Assembly (NCBI GenBank): GCA_015183035.1
Contig: JACZZP010000002.1
Location: 744,001-808,000, forward strand
DNA from: Meloidogyne chitwoodi
Taxonomy: Eukaryota > Nematoda > Chromadorea > Rhabditida > Meloidogynidae
Reading direction: 5' to 3'
Length of the DNA stretch: 64,000 nt
Of the stretch, positions 1-9,532 are shown in pieces (the first letter of the stretch is position 1; each line of letters opens with the position of its first letter). Made by a program: the position numbers and the translations under genes. A model generated the notes under the pieces. That model saw only the letters and a program-made list of their open reading frames with translations. It searched no databases and had not been told where the DNA came from.

Positions 1-3000
1 CACCAACACGCCAGATGCCAACACAGTTGATTCATCCTGCTAATGTTTCCGATTCAGGTTTCTAATTTTTTATATTTTTATCTCCAATTTTATTTATACG
101 CTTTCAATCGATTACCTTTTTAAATTTCGATTTTTTTAGATAGTGATGAACCCTTACTCTCTGGTTCAGGAGAAGTTTGTCGCGAATGCTCCGAGGACAG
201 ATTAGCGGCATGGAATGAAATGAAAGAATTATGGAAGCAATCGCCCGAACAGTTTGGTATTTTTATTTACGAACTTCTTATATGTTCACTAGTTTTAAAT
301 AATTTCTTTTTTATTTTTTTAGAAAGCCTAGTGGTCTAAATTCCCTTATTCACGACGGAATTCCGGATATAATGCGTGGAGAGGTATATTTATATTTAGT
401 CGTTTTTTATTATATTTATAGATTATATTTATAGATATGGCTTCTTCTTGCTCGCGTAGGTACGTCGCAAACAGATATGATAAAGTCATATCAAATGCTT
501 CTTGAAAAGGTTACTATTTCTTATGTATCATCTATTAATGTTTTATAGGAATGTCCTTCAGATGCTATTATACTTCGTGATATTCATAGAACATTCCCTG
601 CGCATGAATATTTTACGGAAGAAAATGGCAAAGGTGGTCAACAAGCTCTCTATAGGATTAGTAAGGCGGTAATTGTTTTATTACTCTAATTAATTTTCTT
701 TTTTATAATTAATATAATATTTTAGTACTCTCTCTATGACGAGGAAGTTGGATATTGTCAGGGACTTTCTTTTCTTGCCGCTGCACTTCTTTTACATGTT
801 TGTTTTTATTATTGTTAAAATTATCCTTTTTGTAATATTAGATGCCTGAAGAACAGGCTTTTTGTGTACTTGTCCAAATTATGTACGAATATGGAATGCG
901 TGAACTATTCAAAACTGGATTTGATGCTCTTCACTTACGTTTTTATCAGTTGCAATGTTTGATCAAGGTTTTCATCTAGTCCAATAATTCTTATTTTTTA
1001 CCTTTTGAAGGATTATGCCCACGAATTATTTTCTCATTTCCAAGAACTTGGCATAGAAACGCACATGTATTTTTTAAAACAACTTTCTTTTATTTTATAT
1101 TGTTTACAGGTATGCTTCTCAATGGTTCCTTACACTATTCACTGCTAAATTTCCTTTACAAATGGTCTTTTTCATTGTTGATTTATTTCTAGCAGAGGTA
1201 TTCTTTTCTTTTTGACACTATTGAACAAAATGCACTTTTCGTAGATTATCTGATCTATAAAAATTCATAAAGATAGCAAAAATACTTAAATTTATTAGAG
1301 ATTCAACTTAAGGGTATAAACACCATTTTTCATATCTCGCTGGCACTACTGAAGGATTCAAACAAGGTTACTATTAAACATTTTTATTCTTTTATTGTTG
1401 TTTCCTTCTAGGAGCTCTTACATTCTGATTTTGAAGGAATTTTAAAATTTTTCCGTGTCAATTTACCAAGAAAATATAGAACTGAAGCTGCTGCTAGAGA
1501 GCTTATACATTCTGCAGTTAAATTGAAGGTTTATTTTAAATATGTTAACATTATCTATATGATAAATTATCAGATATCTCACAAACGGTTAGCAAAATAT
1601 GAGAAGGAATGGCATGAACTAAAACGACAAGAAATTGAGTGAGAAATTTAAATCTTTTTTTAGCATTTTTTAAATATAATTTATTAATATTTGAAAATAA
1701 TATTTTAAGATCACAAGATCCGTTAGAGAGATTACAAGTTAGTTTTTTTAATAAATTAATTTCCGATATATTTCAGCGAGAATCACAGCGCTTAAAAGAA
1801 CAAATTCTGCGTCTGGAAAGTGAAAATGATTATTTAGCCCGTGAACTTGGTTTATTTATTTATTTTTGACAGCAAAAATAAATTTGCAATTTAGTAACTT
1901 CGAAAATCTGTTTGCAGGAGCGTCTCGAGACGGTTTATTTTTACTTTTTTTTTTTAGATTTTTTATTATTATTTTCAGACTGAAGACCAATTGGAGACGA
2001 CTTTGAACCAAATGATAATAAAAAGTCGTGACTGTGAGGAATTGGTAGAGCGAGAACGTAAATTACGAGAAGAATCGGAATTTGTAATATTTATTTGGGA
2101 TTTGTAAATTTAAAAAGCAATTTAATTTTTTAGATCAAACAAAAGTGTCGTGATGAAGTTTCTAGATTAGAGGAAGAACATCGTCGTTCTGAGGGTGTTA
2201 TTTCTGAGTAAGTCAATTTTAAGTCAAAAGTCTACAAAGTGCTCAATTTAACTTTTCTAATTTTTATAAACGTTATGATGATATTTCCTTTAATTTTATT
2301 TAGATACAAAAGGATTTGTACTGAACTTGGACTTGCAAGTGATGAAGATAAACGACAGTTTAAAAAACTCAAACGATTTATAGCGGTTAGTTTGATTAAT
2401 AAAAGATTTATGTTTTAGTATTATTTTAACTAATATTTTAATCACAGTCCAAAGTTTACGGCTGCGATCGCTGTTCAACCGAGCTTTCTGATTGTCTTGA
2501 CATTTCAAGTAGCTCACAACGACCTAGCAGTGCACTATCTTCTAATGACTTTGATGTTAGTTCAATGGGATCGACAACTACAACAAACGAGTATTTTTTA
2601 TCATAAATAAAAATATATTCTAACCAACAAAAATTTATTTAGTATGCAAGCTATGCATATGATGGAACTGGTGGAAAAATTACAGAGCTATGAACAGCAC
2701 ATACGTCAGGTTAAATTTCATTTTATTAATGTTCAAATTTTTAACTGAATTAAAGGTTGAGCTGGAGTTAGCCCAAACAAAATTAGCTCTTGTTGAATCG
2801 CAATGCCAAAATCAGGACATGGCACATCAAGTTTATAATTTTATTTTTCTTTTAAAAATTATTTTCAGATGTCGACAAGCTCGTTAAATATGCAGAATGG
2901 ATGGTAAATTTAAATAAAACTGATTTTTAACAAAAATTAAGCTACACAATTCACGATAACCGACCTGCTTGGCTTCGTAAAACGATAAGTTCTTTGAAGG

Positions 3001-3170
3001 AAGTAGCAGCTCAAGCACAAGGAGTCTCAGGTTCCATCACTGGAAGTGACGATAGTTCCACCAATTTTGCTCGTCAACACCAACGAACGTCAAGCAATGC
3101 ATCATCAGTGACTTCTATTAATAAACATTCAAGTAATAAACACATCGGAGGCCAAACAGACAGAAGATAA
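1..3170 (+). CDS. tbc-11: RABGAP1/TBC-11-type Rab GTPase-activating protein (3' part)
   Basis: The 5' end lies outside the window and the stop is TAA at 3168-3170. A TBC domain spans roughly 340-1370. It has the arginine finger motif DIHRTFP (about 580-600) and the glutamine finger motif YCQG (about 755), followed by FCVLVQIMYEYGMREL and YASQWFLTLFTAKFPL. These blocks match vertebrate RABGAP1 closely. After the TBC domain come KISHKRLAKYEKEWHEL and a long coiled coil split over many small exons (RESQRLKEQILRLESEND, then ELELAQTKLALVESQCQNQD). The last exon ends in a Ser/Gln-rich tail. In the family, TBC proteins stimulate GTP hydrolysis by Rab GTPases on endomembranes through the dual Arg/Gln finger, and both fingers are present here. 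The intron near 250-322 only keeps frame if the donor follows the CA of the Gln codon, at about position 250. The N-terminal PTB and kinesin-like regions of RABGAP1 must lie upstream. The symbol is by family resemblance. Confidence 0.9.
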
Positions 3171-3821
3171 CACAAAGAAAAACTTTGTTAAATGACTCAA
3201 CGACAGATATATTATGCTTTCATTAAGTATTTTTAACTTTTATATTTTGTATATTATTAATATTAACATTAATGCAATTAAGTAATTAGCTTTTTCAGTT
3301 AAAGGTCATTTTTTTAGAAATATTTTTAAAACACTTTTATAATACTGAAATTGTCTATTTTTGCATTTTTTATATTATAAGTTTTTATTTTTCATTTCTT
3401 GCTGCATAATCTTTCTTAAAAATAAATAACCAAACGAAGGCTTCACCTCAATCAAACGGTTGCCAAATAAAAAAGCGCAAAGTTTTTAACTAATATACCT
3501 TATTCGTACAAATCAAAATTTCTTTGCTCATTCAAATATCTATACCGAATAAAGTTTAATATTTTGCAGTTTTTCCTTAAACTATGTATCTTACATTTTG
3601 TAAAGCATAAAATTTATAATGATCGTAAAATAAATTATGGGTGAAATATGTATGTTTTGAGTTCTAAAAACGGCTTTTCAGCTTGAAAAAATTTAAAAAT
3701 TCTGTTAAACATGTTAAATAAAAATGAAGCTTAATATCAATTTTCAACCTTGATTAGGCTTTCGACAAGTTTATTGATTGAAAAATGATTAATGAGATTA
3801 AATGTTGACAAATGAGATAAA
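3171..3821. other. Intergenic, convergent 3' regions
   Basis: No coding exon is seen. It is AT-rich and contains several possible AATAAA poly(A) signals for the upstream RabGAP gene (for example near 3420 and 3549). The proximal part of the duplicated MADF tail begins at about 3780. Confidence 0.6.
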
Positions 3822-4035
3822 TTAAATAATCATTTTGGCAAGAAGAAATGGAAGTCCGAAAAATTCAACAAAAGCTCCAATAAGCGTAGACAAACAAAAT
3901 ACTACAAGTAATTCAATTCCAATATTATTATTCGATTGTCCTTGCGGTGAGTTAGAATCAATCTCCCTAAAATTATAAAAATGATCATCTCACGTTGATA
4001 CTTTTAAATAAGGGTCAAGCCAAGAAAGTTTAGAA
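3785..4035 (-). repeat. Duplicated 3' tail of the MADF gene (copy at end of the WAC gene)
   Basis: This block matches 5226-5525 over most of its length, including the last coding exon, the splice donor after the PYLKV codons, the stop region and about 40 bp of 3' flank. The second copy has a small insertion (LGDFG region) relative to this one. The tandem arrangement suggests a local partial duplication. Confidence 0.85.
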
Positions 4036-5085
4036 AAATAAAAATTATTTGCGGATAAAATTTCGCGCATAAAAGTACCAAAGTAAAATTAAATAAAATT
4101 CTAAACCTCAGTTTATTCCATTCGGCCAGTAATTCTCTTTGTTTTCGCCGTTCTTCAATTCGTTGTTTACATAGTGCAGTCTTCTCATCAGATTTAGCTA
4201 CTGAAATAGCATTTCGCAATTCTTGGATATCCTCATTTGAGAGAAATTGAAATGTTTGTCGCCAGCGTTCAATATTTTCAACACCATGATTTTCGGCAGT
4301 TTCAAATAAGGGCCGAAGCTCTTTTTGCTGCTCAATAATCTAAAAAACAATATTTTTATTTAAGCCTTTAATAAAAAAACCTTTTTGCGGTAAATTTCCG
4401 ACTTGTTAATACCAGTTTTCGATGTAAAAGCATTAGTTACCGGATTCAATTCCTCCTCACATGTTATTCCAGTATTTCCCGTCATTGTGCAAGACCAGCA
4501 AGAACTATTTAATTGAATCATTCGCTCAAAATAGTCACTAAAAATAATTTAGTTTAGGAAATTAATCAAAATAATAAATACGTAATAGAAGAAATCATAT
4601 AGGTACTTTTCTGTTATGGGGACAAAAGACCGCAATTTTTGTCCGTATTTTTTCATTCTTTTATTATTTTGGAATAAAATCAACAAGTGCAGTTGGCACA
4701 TACCTATACTCATTTAAGAGTAAACCACAGCAGAAATTTTGTTAATCCAGAGAATTTGTTCTGACACACAAACTACCGAGACTTTGGAACACACCGGCAA
4801 ATGATGGACAGCTTTCTCTGCGAATTTTTGTGGAGGGAAGATGCCAAAATAAGAGAAGTTGATGATATTTTAGCAAAAATTGATTCTTTGCCTCCAAATA
4901 ATAATAAAACATGCGGACTTCTATCAGCATAACCGAAAAGCACCATCGCAAATTTAGATTATTAAGACTTACTCATAATTTTCGAAGATTTCGTTCGTAG
5001 ATGGTAGATAGAAAACTTCAGGATTTTTAGTTTCTCCATCAGGTATTGGACTCAATTCTTGAAAAGTCTTATTTGTTGATGGCAT
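3822..5085 (-). CDS. WAC-domain protein (ACF1/BAZ1-like N-terminus) with a duplicated MADF-gene tail
   Basis: The start ATG is at 5085. Exon 1 encodes MPSTNKTFQELSPIPDG and PEVFYLPSTNEIFENYE. Exon 2 (about 4430-4540) encodes DYFERMIQLNSSCWSCTMTG and GITCEEELNP. This order (VFY..TNEIF...YFER...N...WSC..TG..G.T..E) is the WAC domain found at the N-terminus of ACF1/BAZ1 chromatin-remodelling subunits. A charged helical stretch follows (SNEDIQELRNAISVAKSDEK, KQRIEERRKQRELLAEWNKL). The gene is far too short for ACF1 and lacks DDT, PHD and bromodomain exons. Its 3' end (3822-4035) is nearly identical to the end of the neighbouring MADF gene: KLSWLDPYLKVST, then SNSPQGQSNNN, a hydrophobic helix and LLAKMII. 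I could not resolve how the charged exon splices to this tail, so the product may be a chimera or a decaying fragment. Intron 1 carries a Merlin transposon relic. The WAC call is firm; the overall gene model is not. Confidence 0.6.
4602..4944 (+). mobile_element. Degraded Merlin (IS1016/ISXO2-type) DNA transposon relic
   Basis: It lies in intron 1 of the WAC gene. The left end ggtacttttctgttatgg matches the left end of the 49802-50312 element (ggtacttttcctttatgg). The right end taaccgaaaagcacc is its inverted form. Flanking 8-mers atcatata and atcgcaaa agree at 5 of 8 positions, as expected of an old target-site duplication. On the + strand, broken reading frames between about 4690 and 4926 give KFVNPENLF, DTQTTETLEHT and QMMDSFLCEFLWRED. 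These resemble the C-terminal part of ISXO2-type DDE transposases (NPEN..HTQTIE.......DSYL.EF.WR). Frameshifts and stops make it non-functional, and the N-terminal half is missing. Confidence 0.7.
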
Positions 5086-5274
5086 TGTAATATATACAAA
5101 AGTAAAGCTAAAATTTAAAAAAATATTAATAATATGCAAAATAAATTAAAAAGTCCAAACTTGTTTTAAAAAATCAGAAACAGTAATATTAACTTTAATC
5201 AAATAAAACGAATTAACAGATTCAGGTAATTGAAAAAATGATTAATGAGAGTAAATGTTGACAAATGAGATAAA

Positions 5275-5960
5275 TTAAATAAACATTTTGGCAAGAAGAA
5301 ATGGAAGTCCAGAAAATTCAACAAAAGCTCCAATAAGCGTAGACAAACACAGAACAATAAATAATTCAGTTCCAAAATCACCAAGTATATTATTATTCGA
5401 TTGTCCTTGCGGAGAATTAGAATCAGAATCAATCTTCCTAAAATTATAGGAATTATCATAATAATTGTGTAGAATATTCTCACGTTGTTGCTACTTTTAA
5501 ATAAGGGTCAAGCCAAGAAAGTTTAACAAAATAAGGCCATTGTGGTTTAATAGATGTCAATTGAGCCATTTTTAATTCCTTTCTATAACGATCACGCATT
5601 TGTAACCAGCGCTTCTTTGCAAATTCGCCACTCACGGACTCATCAATTCGTCGAGCAATTATTTCCTAAAACGTTAAAAATTTAGTTATAAATTTAAAAA
5701 ACATATTATTACAAAGACGCTATTTTAGGAAATCAATTTTATAAAATAACAATAATTAAATCCTTCAATTATTACCCAAATAGCATTCCTCTCGCAATTA
5801 TCAGTCCATAAACGATGATGTTGATTGTAAAGTTGTGGGTAGGCTTTAACCTAAAATAAATAATAAAAATATTGAAAATATTTAATAAGAAAACCTCGTT
5901 AATTAACAATTCATTAAATGTTATATATCGAACAGTGATGTGTTGATGAGATTGATGCAT
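5275..5960 (-). CDS. MADF-domain DNA-binding-type protein with hydrophobic C-terminus
   Basis: The start ATG is at 5960 (MHQSHQHITVRYITFNELLI) and the stop at 5275-5277. Exon 2 gives VKAYPQLYNQHHRLWTDNCE ending in RNAIW. Exon 3 gives EIIARRIDESVSGEFAKKRW and LQMRDRYRKELKM, then QWPYFVKLSWLDPYLK. The pattern (V..YP.LY...........W..I......KKRW..MRDRYR.E.....W.Y...L.WLD.YLK) is a MADF/Myb-SANT-like domain, usually a sequence-specific DNA-binding or transcription-cofactor module. The last exon (QGQSNNNILGDFGTELF followed by a roughly 25-residue hydrophobic helix and LLAKMFI) is unusual for MADF proteins and could be a tail-anchor. That exon was copied onto the end of the next gene downstream, whose ATG is 189 bp away on the same strand. 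Confidence 0.75.
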
Positions 5961-6605
5961 GATAGATAGAATCTCCAAAAATATTGACGAAAAAGTGGCA
6001 AAATATTGAATAAATTTAAATAAATATTGATGAAAAAATCTCAAAATATTGACGAAAAATCTAAAATTCAAAAATAAATTTATAAAGAATAATTGGTTAT
6101 GTAATAAAAGGAAAATTTCTAAATAAAGTTTACAACTACTAACGATAATTTAAAATTGAAAAAAGTGATTTGTCATTTTTTATCCAATATTACCTTTATG
6201 ACCATTTTGTCTATGACGTTTTGTCGCAAACACAAGGGTTGGGCTTCAAAAGGTTTTAAATATTTATGCCTGACCATTCTTTCCCGTTGGTCTTTCAACT
6301 AGTTTTCAAAGTGAAAAAAAGTAAGAGAAGGAGAAAATGATAGAGCATTAAGGGAGAAGTGCAGAGAAAAAGTTAACGCAATGAAATAAAAGATAGGGTG
6401 ATTTTTGTTTGGCGCACAAGGAGTTTTCTTTCGCTAATTGTCTTTTTTTTCTTTGCGTTTTTACGCGTTGTAAAATAACTTTGGTGCACACCTGACGCAT
6501 ACATGGTGCACACCTTCTTGTTTTTACAAATAATGTTTTGAGTAATTTTATTTTAATTTTTAGCAATTTTTAGTATTCTTGCAAATATAAGCTTTTTTTA
6601 ATACT
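5961..6605. promoter_or_regulatory. Divergent promoter region between the MADF gene and TAF9
   Basis: This is the shared upstream region of two divergently transcribed genes. It contains three short direct copies of aatattga(c/t)gaaaaa at about 5978-6060. It also contains two exact copies of ggtgcacacct at 6483-6493 and 6505-6515, which start 22 bp apart and lie about 90-120 bp upstream of the TAF9 start. The 11-mer contains CACACCT, close to a T-box half-site. That is a resemblance, not a demonstrated site. Confidence 0.4.
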
Positions 6606-7475
6606 ATGGCAGATAATGGTAATTCAACAAAACAACCTCATTTAATGGAAGTAATGAATCAAATGTGTCGAGATATTGGAATTAATGAATGTGAGCCACA
6701 ATTACTTTTACAGGTTATTTATTTTTATTTATTTTTTATAATTTTAATTTGTACTAAGATGTGTGATATAGCCTATTCTCTTACAAAAAATGTTCTTTTA
6801 GAGGCTAGATCTGTTGCAGAATTTAATGGGAAGAAATTTATTGAAAAAACTGATGTTGATTTTGCTCTTAAATCATTTAGTTTGTACATTTTTAAAAAAT
6901 ATTTTTAATTTTATAATGAGTTTTAGATGAAAAATATTGTAAAGATCGTCCTCCTATTACTTTAATGCATGAATTGGCACAAGAGAAAAATGTCCAGCCT
7001 TTGCCTCAAATTCGTCAAAATTATGGTCTTAGATTGCCTAATGACCGATTTTGTCAATTACAACAAAATTTTGTTTATGCTGATTTACCTTTAACTTCAA
7101 ATAATAATAAAGAAGATGAGAGTGATGCCCAACAAAATGTTTGTTTAGAATTTTTAAATTGAAAAACTGGTATTTCTGAACTGTTGACATGAACATATAA
7201 ATATATAACTTATCAAAAAATATATTTTTTAAATTATAAAATAACTGGAATATTTTTTCTTAATTAAAATTATTTTTGTTTAGGCTCAAAGCTCAGAAAC
7301 AATCCAACAAACATCACAAAAACGTGAAAAACCTGAATCTTCTAACAATTTTAATCCTGATCTTGTTGCCAGTTTATTAATGGGTAGAACAGCTTCAAAT
7401 GGTTCTAGAAAAAGAGCTTTTACAGATGACGAAAAAGAAGAGAAAAATGATGATTTTGATGATTATGATTGTTAA
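6606..7475 (+). CDS. taf-9: TFIID subunit TAF9 (histone-fold protein)
   Basis: The start ATG is 6606-6608 and the stop TAA 7473-7475. Exon 1 encodes [20 protein letters not shown]. The next exon gives [20 protein letters not shown] and [17 protein letters not shown], the H2A/H3-like histone fold. The conserved region after the fold follows: [35 protein letters not shown]. These align with TAF9 (DFLLDIARQRN..PLP.I....G.RLP.DRYCL). The last exon ends in [14 protein letters not shown] and DDFDDYDC, an acidic C-terminus like that of human TAF9. TAF9 pairs with TAF6 in TFIID and SAGA at RNA polymerase II promoters. The exon join QQN|AQSSE near 7137-7285 is my prediction. Confidence 0.88.
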
Positions 7476-7592
7476 AAATTTGAAAAATAAATTTTAAAAA
7501 TTATATTTTTATTATTTTTTCTTTAAATTTTCAATAATTTGTTATATTTTTTGTTTTATTTTTTTTCAATTTTTTAATAAAAGATTTGAACA

Positions 7593-9141
7593 ATGCAACA
7601 ACCCATTCCTGAGAGGTTACAATGTGAAAATCCGCAAGAATGCGAAGAATGGTATAATTTATTTAGAATGGTTAGTTGACTAACTTTTAAAGATTTTCTT
7701 CTTTTTATTTTAAGTTTGACACAGACAATGATGGTTATATTCCGGCAGAAGAATTTAAATATTCTTTGCGTACTTCAGCTCGTGCTTTTGGACTTGATCG
7801 GGAACAGGCTGATTCTTTAATTGCTAATATTGACTCTAATAAAGACAATTTTATTAATTTTGCTGAATTTACTGCTTTGGTATTCTCTTTTTTAATTTAA
7901 AATTTAATAAAATTTAATTAGATGGCCAAAGTTAAACATCTTCGTCTAACAAGTGTAATGCTATATGCCGCTCGTTCTGTCCTTCCAAGAGGTCAACAAA
8001 CAGAAAAAATACGTTATTTATTAGAATATAATTGTTTACCTCCTCCTTTATTTATGGTATTTATTTTTTTTAATTTAATTTAAATTTAATTTAAAGGTTT
8101 TAATTTCACTGCTTCAAATTGGTCTTTATTTGTATAATGAATTTGGTATTTTATTTTAAATAAAATAAAATAATTTTTAAATAATTTTTTTAAGAATATT
8201 GTCCTCATAATAATCGTTTTATGCCAGCAAAATGTGCTCCAATAAAATCACCATTAATTTTAAATCCTTGTAAAAAGGAACAAATATGGCGTTATTTAAG
8301 TTATATGTTTGTACATGTTGGGTATTTTTTTATTTTATTTTTTATTTAATTAATTTTTTAAAAAGTTTTATTCATCTTTTAAATAATTTGGTAGTACAAT
8401 TTCTTCTTGGAATTCCTTTAGAACTTGTTCATAAATTTTGGCGTATTGCTTGTTTGTATTTTATTGGTGTTATTTCTGGAGCTTTGCTTTTTTTTGTTTT
8501 TGATAGAAATATTTACTTGGCTGGAGCTTCTGGAGGAGTGTAAATTATTTAATTAATTTATTTTTTAATTAATTTATTTATTTTTTTAATTAAAGTTATG
8601 CTTTATTATCTGCACATATTGCTAATGTAAGAGGAGAAAAGTTTTTTTTTATTTAATTTAAATAAAATTAATTTAAATAAAATATAATAAAATTAATTTT
8701 ATAGATAATAATTAATTGGAATGAAATGGAATTTAATTGGATTAGAGCATCTATTTTTGCAATTTTTGTTTCATCTGATATTTGTGTTTCTATTTATCAA
8801 CGTTATTTTTCTTTAATGCCAAATAAAGTATTTCTTTTTTTTAAAATAAATAATTAATTTAAAGGTTTCTTATATTTCACATATTGGTGGTTTTATTGCT
8901 GGACTTTTTTTGGGAATTGTTTTATTAAGAAATCTTCGAAAACTTAAATGGGAGAATTATGCTTGGTGGACTGCTTTAATTGTTTTTTCTTTTTTTATTT
9001 GTTCTATTATTGTTTGTTTTTTTAAATTAATTCTTCTTTTTCTTTATTTTAAATATTTAATTTATTTTTTAATTTAAAAAGGTAGCAATGATTGTCCAAG
9101 AACTGACACTTGAAGTGCCTTATATTTGCAAAATTAATTAA
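7593..9141 (+). CDS. EF-hand rhomboid intramembrane serine protease (RHBDL-type)
   Basis: The start ATG is 7593-7595 and the stop TAA 9139-9141. The N-terminal half has two EF-hands: DTDNDGYIPAEEF (about 7720-7760) and DSNKDNFINFAEF (about 7832-7870). The C-terminal half is a rhomboid domain with loop and helix blocks IWRYLSYMFVHVGFIHLLNN, the catalytic serine motif AGASGG (about 8520-8540) and the catalytic histidine in SHIGGFIAGLFLG (about 8877-8915). Nucleophile Ser and His are both present, so it should be active. Rhomboid-related proteases cleave transmembrane substrates within the membrane, and the EF-hands suggest calcium control as proposed for RHBDL1/3. It begins 117 bp after the TAF9 stop on the same strand, spacing typical of a nematode operon with SL trans-splicing. 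Many introns are only 40-60 bp. Confidence 0.9.
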
Positions 9142-9532
9142 ATTATTTTTTGTTTTTTTTTAAATTATTTTTTTATCTTTAAAAATTATTTATTTATTTA
9201 AATTTTCCCAAAATAATTAATTTTAATTTTCAAGGCCACTTTTTTAAGCTTTTCTCCTTATTTTTCTTTTTATTTTGATTTTACCAAGCAAAATTAAATT
9301 AAAACTTAAAAACTTGAAAATTATTTAAAAATATTTGACCTTAAATTATTTATTTTTTAAACATATCAAAATATTATTTTTTAAATATGCATTTCTACTT
9401 ATTGGGCAATAAATATTTTAAATATATTGGAGATTAATATTATTATTTTTATTTAAAAATATTTCTTTTTTAAATATTTTTTAACAATTAATTTAAAAAT
9501 ATATAGTACAAAAAAAATAAATTAATTAAATT
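9142..9532. other. Intergenic, convergent 3' ends
   Basis: AT-rich sequence between the rhomboid and SLC22-like genes. It contains candidate poly(A) signals (for example aataaatat near 9409) and no visible coding exon. Confidence 0.55.

Noticed and set aside
322..345. In-frame stop at the TBC domain acceptor suggesting a broken RabGAP gene
   Set aside because: The stop only appears if the donor at about 255 is used. Using the donor just after the CA of the Gln codon (about 250) restores the conserved KPSGLNSLIHDGIPD reading.
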